A stretch of DNA of 64,000 bases from Dyadobacter sp. CY261 (GTDB lineage Bacteria; Bacteroidota; Bacteroidia; Cytophagales; Spirosomataceae): NCBI RefSeq assembly GCF_021440085.1, contig NZ_JAKCPW010000007.1:248001-312000 (forward strand), written 5' to 3'. The notes beneath the pieces are model-generated. The model was given only the letters and a program-made list of their open reading frames with translations. It was not told where the DNA came from and did not search any database. Made by a program: the position numbers and the translations under genes. Position 1 is the first letter of the stretch; each line of letters opens with the position of its first letter. This document shows, one piece after another, positions 28,301-36,658 of the stretch.

Positions 28301-28761
28301 AAGGTTTTGAAGTGCTGAGAAGCGGAAACGGACGTGATTTCGAAGCCATTGGTTACGTGGAAGGAAATGCTACCACTACGCAGCAAAGCACATATAGCTT
28401 TGACGACCATCAGATCGAATCAGGCAAGATCTACTACTATCGGCTTAAACAAATGGATCTCAATGGAAATATGGAAATGTCACGCGTTATCGCCGTTAAA
28501 ACGGCTTCTTCGGACAAGAGCGTTATCGTGTTTCCTAATCCGGGCGCAGGTCAGTTCACACTTTCTGGCAAGGACGTGAATAAGGCTTCTGTAAAAATGT
28601 TCAGCGTTTTGGGAGAGCAGATTCAAGTAACCGTTTCTCCCGCAGAATCCGGCGACGAGCTGGTCGTTACTGCCAAAACCCGTCTGCTACCCGGTTTGTA
28701 CTATGTCAATTTCACAACGGGATCAGGAGTAAATGATACCGTGAAGGTGGTTGTGCAATAG
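25390..28761 (+). CDS. ExeM/NucH-family extracellular endonuclease with T9SS sorting domain
   Basis: An 1123-residue secreted nuclease. Signal peptide ~1-29 (ends FTTFAQ); an N-terminal beta-rich domain; an SbsA-type Ig-like domain ~228-335 (TAPTISALAPADNAINVQT); an ExeM/NucH OB-like domain ~345-455 (GEYTIEGIVTRTFPG, SGFYVQEEDADADGD); an endonuclease/exonuclease/phosphatase domain ~628-940 with IASANVLNYF, LMEIQSNG, VNHFKSKG, ILGDLNAY and the catalytic AADHDPV (Asp928-His929). The last ~80 residues (from VIVFPNPGAGQFTLSG) are a type A T9SS sorting domain, so it is exported through the outer membrane and probably surface-bound. It would digest environmental DNA for phosphate and carbon; the divergent phosphatase fits that job. 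Confidence 0.93.
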   Translation: MRKTLLSTITAAFLRAVLLSGACFTTFAQTAPTAQTIPFSLTSVQPQVLPAGVAVHRFASVQTTRPVSPGTADLVALASNAGENAGGWRSEGTNGILGIGMLASNSAPAGAVVVALDTRDKSGLVVKWKARIRYLQGSRDNSLAIQARIGNTGNFTNLGSVSEVFSTTTYNTVGDSASYSLALPDSLAGIELLQLRWVYWESAGSSGSRDRIALDDVSIEEEVTGPDITAPTISALAPADNAINVQTTAALSLTFSENVVKNTGSFTITNANDNTTQVIDVASANVTVAGAKVSISGVTLVNSTSYHITLTANSFADEAGNDFAGIADAQTWNFTTIAPPGTVTKISAIQGSGQLAALTGEYTIEGIVTRTFPGATGLSGFYVQEEDADADGDPLTSEAIFVYNVSADPVGEVSPSQGDKVRLTGEVIDFVSTTSGVTTRLTEIKTLTTFENLGASSLPTPVAVKLPVANVADLERYEGMLADLSANSGNLAVTEFFELGRYGQVLLSVDGATNQPGTDARLDQYTQFNAPSVSGYAAYMGELAKRQIILDDGSTRQNPDPIIFGRGGNPLSAGNTLRGGDLVSNIIGILDERLEGYRIQSATGINFQPANERPATIPGLAASGTTPSLRIASANVLNYFVNLDVSGDEYRGANTAAEFERQKAKIVKALIRSQGDVIGLMEIQSNGATPITALKDLENGLNADPEGSGTYAFIDPATTGASISTDAITVGILYKKDKVTPLGNAATLTTSPAFDLVGRRPLAQTFTQNSNGEVFSVVVNHFKSKGSSSGGEGDADANDGQGFSNGTRSRQATDLASWLATRPTGTTDPDYLILGDLNAYAKENPITILETAGYGNLLPASSYSYVFDGQFGSLDHALASKSLSNQVTGAAKWHINADEPSVLDYNTEFKSTGQVASLYSGDHYRAADHDPVLVGLFLDKSLPVTYISFSGNLNGGKVTLNWKTSQETDNEGFEVLRSGNGRDFEAIGYVEGNATTTQQSTYSFDDHQIESGKIYYYRLKQMDLNGNMEMSRVIAVKTASSDKSVIVFPNPGAGQFTLSGKDVNKASVKMFSVLGEQIQVTVSPAESGDELVVTAKTRLLPGLYYVNFTTGSGVNDTVKVVVQ

Positions 28762-28762
28762 T

Positions 28763-28880
28763 GAATTTTGAATGACTGAATGATTGAATGATTGAATGAG
28801 TGAATGAGTGAATGGAGGAATTTTGAAATGGAAAATAAACAGTACATTCAATCATTCAGTCATTCACTCATTCAAAATTC
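28763..28880. repeat. Octamer-built inverted repeat between nuclease and HTCC
   Basis: Both arms start with GAATTTTGAATGA and are made of slipped copies of GAATGANT: about five on the left (28763-28808), four on the right (28846-28880, inverted). The ~45-bp arms can pair with slippage around a ~40-nt centre. Placed 2 bp after the nuclease stop, it may terminate transcription or protect the 3' end; the repeat structure itself is unusual. Confidence 0.7.
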
Positions 28881-28955
28881 CACCAACAAACAACGCCCTC
28901 GCGTATTTTGAGGATTAGAACGGGTAGATTAATTTCAGGTTCTTGTTTTCCCTCA

Positions 28956-31900
28956 ATGCGAATGTGGTGCCGATGTTTTTGGATGGTTCTGGTAGGTCTG
29001 TTGGGATGGATGCAGCATGGTGCGGCCCAGTCCGGCGGGTACCAGTTTGCGCGTTATAACACCGAACAGGGGCTCTCGCATAACCAGGTGAATTGCTTCC
29101 TGAAAGACAGCCGGGGTTTTGTGTGGATCGGCACAGCCAACGGCCTCAACCGCTTCGATGGATATTCTTTCCGGGTTTTCAAGCACGATCAGGCCGATTC
29201 AACAAGTATTTCGGACCATCAGATCAATGCGCTCTTCGAAGATCCGCAAGGTTCTATCTGGATCAATACCCGCGTCGGGTTCAACATCTACGACCCGGTT
29301 GCAGAGCGTATCGATCGCAATGCCGACCAGGCAGCCCGGCGTTTTGGGCTTCCCGACGCCAATTTTAACCGCATTATCAAAACCCGCTCCGGCGACTACT
29401 GGGTCAACCATAACAGGCTCGGGCTGTTGAAATACCTGACGGCCTCCAAAAAGCTTCTGAAAGTCAGGTTTGGTCCTTCCGAGGATTCGTCGGGGCCGGT
29501 GAAGCGCATGATCTCCGATTTCGATGAAGATTCCGAAGGTAATCTCTGGGTGGTTTGCGACGACGGTTACCTGGCGCGTGTGGATGCCGGCACGCATAGC
29601 ATAACGATACAAAGCGCCTTGCTGCAAAACCGAAAGCTGGGCAATTTGTCCAATCACAAGGTTTTTGTAGACGACGATGGCGAACCTTGGGTGTATATCG
29701 TCAAAGCGGCGACAGGCGCATTTAATTTCGATTACAAAAACAACACTTTGCGCGTTGCCCATACCGCCGCATCCGATTTCAAGCTGAATAACAACGCCGT
29801 AACAACCATGCTCTCTGGTCCGGACGGCAAAATATGGGTTGGGACCGACCATGGGGGAGTTAATGTGCTGGACAAAGAGCGCGGGACGGTTTCCACATTG
29901 CTGTTCGATCCCGGCGATGCCCGTACCATCAGCCAGAATACAATCCAGGCATTGTACAAAGACCCGACCGGGATGATCTGGGCAGGGACATTCAAAAAAG
30001 GGTTTTGCGCCTATCATCGGAATATCTTCAAATTTTCCCTCGTTAAGCACTCGCCGGGTGATGCGCGCAGCCTGCCTTATGATGACGTCAATGTGTTCAC
30101 CGAGGACCGCAGCGGGAATCTCTGGATCGGCACGAACGGTGGCGGCCTCATCCATTATGATCGCACCAATAACAGCTTCCGGCAATACCGGAATATCCCT
30201 GGCGATCGCAGTAGTTTGAGTAACGATGTGATTGTCAGTTTGTTCCTGGATAGGGCCAATGTGCTTTGGATAGGTACTTATTTTGGCGGCCTCAACCGGT
30301 TTGACGGAAAAAACTTCACCCGTTACCTGCATAACCCAGCCGATTCTACAAGTTTAATCGACGACCGGGTGTGGGAAATCTTCGAGGATTCGCAGCGACG
30401 TTTGTGGGTAGGTACCATGGCCGACGGGCTGGACCTGCTCGACCGGGACAAAAGCACATTCAGGCATTACAGGCGGCTGGCGCCGAATTCCGTCAGCTCG
30501 GATTACATTTCGGCCATGCTGGAAGACCGGGACGGCAATCTCTGGATCGGCACTGCCAATGGTATCGATGTGCTGATGCGTAAAACCGGCCGTTTCGTCC
30601 ACTATGCCTACCGAGAAGGCAATCAGGACGGCCTGAGCAGCGATGCGATCACCGCATTGGCACAGGACCGGTTCGGCAACATCTGGATCGGTACTTCGGA
30701 GGGCCTCAACCGCTACGATGCCCGCCGCAATGCATTCGTGACCTACGACACCCGCCACGGGCTGCCGGACAACCACATTTTGACGGTAGTTGTAGATGAT
30801 ATGCAAAACCTGTGGCTTGGAACGCCCAAAGGGCTGGTCAATTGCGCGGTTACCAGGCGTACGGGCGGAGTGCCTACCGCATTTCAGGTGCGTACGTTCA
30901 ATGAGGTCGATGGGTTGCAGGGGCGCGGCTTCAACGAAAATGCAGCTTTCCGTCTTCATAGTGGCGAACTAGTGTTTGGTGGTGCCAATGGTTTTTCCAT
31001 CTTTGACCCCGCGGAGATCACCGACGACCGGGCGGCTGCGAAAATAACGCTCACCGATTTCCAGATTTTCAACAAAAGCATCAGGCCGGGCGAGTTGTAC
31101 AACGGGGAATCGGTGCTGGATCAATCGATATCGCTGACCGATCGCATTGAGCTGAAATACAGTCAGAATGTTTTTTCGATCGAATTCGCAGCATTGAATT
31201 TCCTTCATCCGGAGAAAAATAATTACCTGTACAGTCTCAAAGGTTTTAACGACCAATGGTTTGAGGCCGACGACACCCGCAGGGTTACCTACACCAACCT
31301 TGACCCTGGCACCTACACTTTCAAAGTAAAAATGAAAGGGGCGGGCCTCGCTACCGAACGGAGCCTGCAAGTGGTGATCCTGCCGCCTTTCTGGCGGACG
31401 CCGTGGGCATATATTCTCTATTTCCTGCTCGTGGCGGGGGCGCTGATGGTCGCACGCTGGGTACTGATCGAACGCGAGCGAATGAATTTCAAGCTGGAAC
31501 AGGAGCGCCGTTATGCCCAGCAAATGCACGAGCTGGATATGATGAAGATCAAGTTTTTCACCAATGTGAGCCACGAGTTCCGCACGCCGCTCACGCTCAT
31601 GCTCACCCCGCTTGAAAATCTGCTTAAAAACATTCGGTCCGATCACACGGTACACCGGCAATTATCGCTCATTCACCGGAACGCCCAGCGGCTTTTCAAC
31701 CTGGTAACGCAGATGCTGGATTTCAAGAAGCTGGAAGTAGAAGAAACGCGTTTTATGCCCGAACGGGGCGACATTGTACGTTTTGTGCGCCAAATCGCCC
31801 AGACGTTCTCGGAGCTGTCGGAACACAAGCACATCCGTTACCGCTTCGAAAGCGCGGTGGAATCGCGGTATGCGGATTTTGACCAGGATAAGTTGTCCAA

Positions 31901-33092
31901 AGTAATGTACAACCTGCTGTCGAATGCATTCAAATTCACGCCGGAGAATGGCCAGGTGACTGTCCGCCTGCGTACAATGCCCTCGGAGAATGGAGATGCA
32001 TTGGAAATCAGGGTCGAGGACTCGGGCATTGGCATTCCCGTGGAGGCGCAGGCGAAGGTTTTCGAAAGGTTTTACCAGCATCCCATGCCCGAAAATATCA
32101 TGAACCAGGGCAGCGGCATCGGCCTTTCCATAGCCGGAGAGTTTGTTAAGATGCATGACGGGAGCATCCAGCTGGAAAGCGAAGTAGGCAAAGGCAGTAC
32201 TTTTATCGTGACCTTGCCCTTACGCGAGAGCGAGGCACGTTCGGCACCGATCCCGCTCACGGACGTATTGCCGGTGCAAGAGGCGAGTATTGAAATAGAC
32301 CTTCCAGGAGAAAAGGGCACGAAAGCCAAACCTGTGCTGCTGCTCGTGGAAGACAACGATGAGTTCAGGGAGTATTTAAAAGAAGTATTTCAAAAAGAAT
32401 ATCAGGTGCTCGAAGCCGCGAACGGCAGGATAGGCCTCGATATAACCTTGGAACAAATACCGGAACTGATCGTGAGCGATGTCATGATGCCGGAAATGGA
32501 CGGTATCGAGCTGTGCCGCACCATCAAAACCGACCGGCGCATTTCGCATATCCCGGTGGTGCTGCTCACGGCCCGCGCGGAGGAAGAGCAGCAGCTCCAA
32601 GGTTACCAGACCGGGGCGGACGCCTACGTGACCAAACCTTTCCGCCTGGATATATTGCGGGTCAGGATCGCCAACCTGATCCGGCAGCGTGAGCAGCTAC
32701 AACGGCAATTCCAGCAGCATGTGGAGATCCGTCCGAGTGAGGTCGCCATTCGCTCGCTCGATGAGCAGTTTGTCAACAACGCCGTAAAAGCCGTCGAGGC
32801 AAACCTGGCCAACCCCGAGTTTACGGTAGAGGAGCTGAGCGACGCCATGTCGATGAGCCGGGTTTACCTTTATAAAAAAATCCTCTCGCTGACTGGCAAA
32901 ACACCTATCGAATTCATCCGCATTATCCGCATGCGAAGGGGAGCAAGCTTGCTCGAAAAGAGCCAGCTCACCGTCGCGGAGATCGCCTATCAGATCGGCT
33001 TCAACAATCCCAAATACTTCGCCAAGCTCTTCAAAGAGGAGTATCAGATGCTGCCGACCGAATACCGAAAGCAGCACGTCGGGCAGGAGTAA
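28956..33092 (+). CDS. Hybrid two-component regulator (HTCC) of the glucan utilisation locus
   Basis: A 1378-residue sensor/regulator using ATG at 28956; the frame is open to a TTG at 28908 but that adds no signal-like residues. Signal peptide ~1-24 (ends GAAQ). The periplasmic propeller is regular, with many GNLWIGTxxGGL-type repeats (GFVWIGTANGLNRFDG, GNLWIGTNGGGLIHYD, GNIWIGTSEGLNRYD); Y_Y_Y domain ~745-810; membrane helix ~816-837; His873 in FFTNVSHEFRTPL; ATPase with NLLSNAFKF and DSGIGI; receiver ~1127-1240 with Asp1175 (VSDVMMPEMDG); AraC HTH to the end (ending LPTEYRKQH). It is followed by SusC, SusD, a glycan-binding lipoprotein, GH44 and GH31, so it should sense a xyloglucan fragment and activate those genes. 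Confidence 0.93.
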   Translation: MRMWCRCFWMVLVGLLGWMQHGAAQSGGYQFARYNTEQGLSHNQVNCFLKDSRGFVWIGTANGLNRFDGYSFRVFKHDQADSTSISDHQINALFEDPQGSIWINTRVGFNIYDPVAERIDRNADQAARRFGLPDANFNRIIKTRSGDYWVNHNRLGLLKYLTASKKLLKVRFGPSEDSSGPVKRMISDFDEDSEGNLWVVCDDGYLARVDAGTHSITIQSALLQNRKLGNLSNHKVFVDDDGEPWVYIVKAATGAFNFDYKNNTLRVAHTAASDFKLNNNAVTTMLSGPDGKIWVGTDHGGVNVLDKERGTVSTLLFDPGDARTISQNTIQALYKDPTGMIWAGTFKKGFCAYHRNIFKFSLVKHSPGDARSLPYDDVNVFTEDRSGNLWIGTNGGGLIHYDRTNNSFRQYRNIPGDRSSLSNDVIVSLFLDRANVLWIGTYFGGLNRFDGKNFTRYLHNPADSTSLIDDRVWEIFEDSQRRLWVGTMADGLDLLDRDKSTFRHYRRLAPNSVSSDYISAMLEDRDGNLWIGTANGIDVLMRKTGRFVHYAYREGNQDGLSSDAITALAQDRFGNIWIGTSEGLNRYDARRNAFVTYDTRHGLPDNHILTVVVDDMQNLWLGTPKGLVNCAVTRRTGGVPTAFQVRTFNEVDGLQGRGFNENAAFRLHSGELVFGGANGFSIFDPAEITDDRAAAKITLTDFQIFNKSIRPGELYNGESVLDQSISLTDRIELKYSQNVFSIEFAALNFLHPEKNNYLYSLKGFNDQWFEADDTRRVTYTNLDPGTYTFKVKMKGAGLATERSLQVVILPPFWRTPWAYILYFLLVAGALMVARWVLIERERMNFKLEQERRYAQQMHELDMMKIKFFTNVSHEFRTPLTLMLTPLENLLKNIRSDHTVHRQLSLIHRNAQRLFNLVTQMLDFKKLEVEETRFMPERGDIVRFVRQIAQTFSELSEHKHIRYRFESAVESRYADFDQDKLSKVMYNLLSNAFKFTPENGQVTVRLRTMPSENGDALEIRVEDSGIGIPVEAQAKVFERFYQHPMPENIMNQGSGIGLSIAGEFVKMHDGSIQLESEVGKGSTFIVTLPLRESEARSAPIPLTDVLPVQEASIEIDLPGEKGTKAKPVLLLVEDNDEFREYLKEVFQKEYQVLEAANGRIGLDITLEQIPELIVSDVMMPEMDGIELCRTIKTDRRISHIPVVLLTARAEEEQQLQGYQTGADAYVTKPFRLDILRVRIANLIRQREQLQRQFQQHVEIRPSEVAIRSLDEQFVNNAVKAVEANLANPEFTVEELSDAMSMSRVYLYKKILSLTGKTPIEFIRIIRMRRGASLLEKSQLTVAEIAYQIGFNNPKYFAKLFKEEYQMLPTEYRKQHVGQE

Positions 33093-33402
33093 ATGAGAAT
33101 AGTGCAATATATCAGTGTGATCCTCTCATATGGCCCGGCAATCACCTGCTCAATACTTGCTCATCGGATTTTCCTCCGTTGGCTTCCAAAATGGAATAAA
33201 TAGTGAAAAAATAGCCTGTTTTTTCGTCCCGGTTTACAAATGACACCCTAATTGTAAACATATGGAGCCCTTGCTACATGTTTTTTGGTGACACATTTGT
33301 CCAACTATTCATTCGATTTGTACCAAATCCTGTGCGCTGTCCTTTGGCATCGGAAAAGTCTAAGTCGGGTTGGAGCAGATAGTCATTTTAAAATCAAACA
33401 AC
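33093..33402 (+). other. Non-coding leader before SusC
   Basis: 310 bp without a credible gene. The stretch is AT-rich after 33180 and should hold the promoter of the SusC/SusD/binding-protein genes and the site for the HTCC encoded just upstream. I found no exact TAnnTTTG motif; TCGATTTG at 33313-33320 is one base off. Confidence 0.5.
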
Positions 33403-36400
33403 ATGCAACACAATTTTTACGAAACAAGGCGGGCAAAGCGGGGCTTGCGCTACCTGGCCGGGTTGCTGCGACCTCTTCTTCTGTCAGTGGGAATCCTGGG
33501 TGCTGCGGTAGGCGCCTTCGCGCAAACCGACGCAAAACGCACCATTACGGGTACGGTAACTTCTGTCGAACGCGGTGACGGAATCCCGGGCGCGAGCGTG
33601 GTCATCAAAGGCACTTCCAACGGAACGACTACGAACACCGAGGGCCAGTTTTCCATCGAGGCTGCTTCGGGTAACACGCTGGTCTTTTCGTTCATTGGTT
33701 ACGAAACCCAGGAAGTGGCGATTGGCAACAAGACGAAAATCGACATTAAACTAAAAGAAAGCATTTCGGCCCTCGACGAGGTGGTGGTAGTGGGTTATGG
33801 GGAAATGAAAAAGACGGATGTTTCGAGCTCGCAGGTCACCGTTTCGGGCAAAGACCTTAGCAAGACCATCAATACTTCACTTGAACAAGGGCTACAGGGC
33901 CGGGCGGCGAACGTAATGGTGCAGCAAAACTCCGGACAACCCGGCGCGGCACCATCCGTACTGATCCGCGGTTTGAGCTCCCTCACGGGTACGACGCAGC
34001 CATTGTATGTCATAGACGGCGTGCAGATCAAACCCGACAATATGAAAGACGACCCGAACAACCGTCCGACGGGTTTTTCCAATATCCTCTCGTCCATTAA
34101 CCCGGATGATATTGAGACCATTAACGTGTTGCAAGGGCCTTCTGCCACGGCTATTTATGGTGCGGTTGGTGCCAATGGGGTGGTGATGATCACCACCAAG
34201 CGCGGTAAGGCAGGCGAAGCCAAAATTACCTTCAACTCACTGGTAACTTTGCAGGCAGAGCCTAAGCATATTAACGTGATGAACCTGCGGGAGTATGCGC
34301 AGTTCAGAAATGAGGCTGCTGCTGTGGGCAGCACCGCTACCGAACCCCAGTTTGCAGATCCGTCGGTGCTGGGAGAAGGTACCGATTGGCAAAGCGCTCT
34401 TTTCCGCCCTACAACGCTGCAAAAGTATTCGATCGGCCTGAGTGGCGGTACCGAAAAGACGACCTACTATCTCTCCGGCGAGTATTTCAACCAGAAAGGT
34501 ATTGTGGAAGGATCGGGTTTCAAACGTTACAATGGCCGTTTGAACCTGGAAAACCAGACCCGTAACTGGCTGAAAATCGGTGCGAACATCAACGTGGGGC
34601 TTACGGAGGAAAAGGTGAATGTGAATAACGGCGGCATTATTCAGCTTGCCTTGGATCAAAACCCAAGCGTACCGGTGACCAATCCCGATGGCAGCTGGGG
34701 CGGACCCGTTTCGACGCAGTTCCAATTTACCAACCCGGTGATGATCTCAAAGATCTACAACGATTATAACCGCCGGACCTCGATTCTCGGAAGTCTTTAC
34801 GCGGATGTAAAACTCGCCAAAAACCTGGTATGGCACACCGAAGCCAATGGTAGCGCGGAATTTTTGAAGTACTACTCCTTCCATCCATCGTATACAATCG
34901 GAGGTTATGTGGTATCGCAGGATGCGGCCACCTCGACGCGCTCGGTGAACACCAACAACTGGTGGAGCTTGCACAGCCGGTTGACCTATGATTTAAAACT
35001 CGGTCGCCACGGCATTAACCTCATGGCCGGCCACGAAGCGCAACAATACACCTACGAGTCGTTGACTGGTACGCGTAAGAAATTCATTACCAATACCATT
35101 GAGGAGCTTTCCGGTGGTGATGCTTCGGTAATCTCGAATGTAAGCAACAACAGCGGCAAGGGTGCAGGCTCACGCGAATCGTATTTTGCGCGTGTCAATT
35201 ACAGCTTCAACGAGCGCTATTTCTTGCAGGGAACTTACCGGATGGATGGCTCGTCTGCCTTCCGCGAAGGCCGCCGGTGGGGTAACTTCCCAGCCGTTTC
35301 GGTAGCATGGCGCCTTTCGGAAGAGCCGTTCTTGAAGAGTGTGAATGAGATCAATGACCTGAAACTGCGGTTTGAGATCGGTCGCTCGGGTAACCAGGGA
35401 AGCGGCGGCAATGCCATTTTCTCGACCCTGCAAACCGTGCCGACGGGCTGGGGAACGGGTTTTCTGGCTTCCAATTTTGCCAACGAGTTCCTGACCTGGG
35501 AAAAGGATGATGTGATCAACGGAGGTCTGGACCTGCATATGTTCAGCAACCGCGTGGAGCTGATCGTGGATGCTTATATCAAAAACATTACCAGCCTGAT
35601 CACCGTCAACTCCTATCCATTCACGTACGGTGGCGACATTGCTTACTCGCCGGGCTACCTGAGCTGGCCGGCTGTGAACGCCGGTTCGATGAAAAACCGT
35701 GGTATTGGTTTTACATTGAATACCGTCAATATCGACAAAGGCGGCTTTTACTGGCGGACGGGCATTAATCTCTCGTTCGACCGCAACAAGGTGACTTCGC
35801 TGCTCAACCCGATCACGCCTGTTTGGAATGCCACTTCAGTTGGTTTCAAAACGGAGGTAGGTCAGCCTGCGAGTATGATCACCGGCTACATTGCCGACGG
35901 TCTGTTCCAGGATGGCAACGACATCAAAAACCACGCGATCCAGACTTCCAATGGTCAAATGACGGTCAATCCGGCTACTGGCTCCTGGATAGGTGATACG
36001 AAGTTCCGCGACCTGAATGGCGACGGGCTGATCGACGCCGAAGACCGGACGGTGATCGGTAACCCGTGGCCGAAATTCACGCTCGGTTTTAACAGCAACA
36101 TGACTTACAAGAATTTCGAACTTAATGCATTCCTGACCGGAAGCTTCAAGAACGACATTCTCAACTATCCCCGCTACCGCGCCGAAGTGCCGGGTAATGG
36201 CGGTGTGTTTGGTAACCAGTGGAAATCGGTGGCGAATTACGCACGTCCAAGCAGCTACAACGTGGCGGACGCCGAAACCGCCACTTTGACCAACCCCGGC
36301 TACACCATCCCGCGCATTGCCCCGGGCGATCCGAATGGTAACAACCGGATGAACACCAACTTCATTGAAGACGGCAGCTATGTGCGCCTGAAAAACATCA

Positions 36401-36621
36401 CGCTCAGCTACAACTTCCCGAAGTCGGTGCTGAAAGGCCTCTTTATCCAGGGATTGAAAGCCTCCGTGGGTGCGCAGAACCTGTTTACCATTACGAAATA
36501 CAAAGGATATGATCCTGAGATCGGGATGGTCAACTACGGCGGTACTGTAATGGCCGGTATTGACACAGGCCGTTACCCGTCCGTGCGCATGTATTCATTC
36601 GGTTTGATGGCTGACTTTTAA
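33403..36621 (+). CDS. SusC/RagA TonB-linked outer-membrane protein (glucan locus)
   Basis: A 1072-residue SusC transporter from ATG 33403 (MQHNFYETRRAKRGL); the longer frame would start at TTG 33370 without adding signal character. Signal peptide ~1-41 (ends VGAFAQ); carboxypeptidase-like domain ~47-122 (ITGTVTSVERGDGIPGASV); plug ~124-245 with LDEVVVVGYGEMKKTDVSSS, LYVIDGVQIKPDN, LQGPSATAIYGAVGANGVV; barrel to the end (YSFGLMADF). There is no STN domain, consistent with HTCC rather than sigma/FecR control. It pairs with the SusD 37 bp downstream to import oligosaccharides cut at the surface. Confidence 0.95.
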   Translation: MQHNFYETRRAKRGLRYLAGLLRPLLLSVGILGAAVGAFAQTDAKRTITGTVTSVERGDGIPGASVVIKGTSNGTTTNTEGQFSIEAASGNTLVFSFIGYETQEVAIGNKTKIDIKLKESISALDEVVVVGYGEMKKTDVSSSQVTVSGKDLSKTINTSLEQGLQGRAANVMVQQNSGQPGAAPSVLIRGLSSLTGTTQPLYVIDGVQIKPDNMKDDPNNRPTGFSNILSSINPDDIETINVLQGPSATAIYGAVGANGVVMITTKRGKAGEAKITFNSLVTLQAEPKHINVMNLREYAQFRNEAAAVGSTATEPQFADPSVLGEGTDWQSALFRPTTLQKYSIGLSGGTEKTTYYLSGEYFNQKGIVEGSGFKRYNGRLNLENQTRNWLKIGANINVGLTEEKVNVNNGGIIQLALDQNPSVPVTNPDGSWGGPVSTQFQFTNPVMISKIYNDYNRRTSILGSLYADVKLAKNLVWHTEANGSAEFLKYYSFHPSYTIGGYVVSQDAATSTRSVNTNNWWSLHSRLTYDLKLGRHGINLMAGHEAQQYTYESLTGTRKKFITNTIEELSGGDASVISNVSNNSGKGAGSRESYFARVNYSFNERYFLQGTYRMDGSSAFREGRRWGNFPAVSVAWRLSEEPFLKSVNEINDLKLRFEIGRSGNQGSGGNAIFSTLQTVPTGWGTGFLASNFANEFLTWEKDDVINGGLDLHMFSNRVELIVDAYIKNITSLITVNSYPFTYGGDIAYSPGYLSWPAVNAGSMKNRGIGFTLNTVNIDKGGFYWRTGINLSFDRNKVTSLLNPITPVWNATSVGFKTEVGQPASMITGYIADGLFQDGNDIKNHAIQTSNGQMTVNPATGSWIGDTKFRDLNGDGLIDAEDRTVIGNPWPKFTLGFNSNMTYKNFELNAFLTGSFKNDILNYPRYRAEVPGNGGVFGNQWKSVANYARPSSYNVADAETATLTNPGYTIPRIAPGDPNGNNRMNTNFIEDGSYVRLKNITLSYNFPKSVLKGLFIQGLKASVGAQNLFTITKYKGYDPEIGMVNYGGTVMAGIDTGRYPSVRMYSFGLMADF

Positions 36622-36658
36622 GTAGATAGCCTTTCGTCCAATTTCAAAAACATTTCAT

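Noticed and set aside
29199-30332. Minus-strand open frame (377 codons) opposite the second HTCC propeller
   Set aside because: Antisense to regular propeller repeats, whose periodicity removes stops; no family resemblance.
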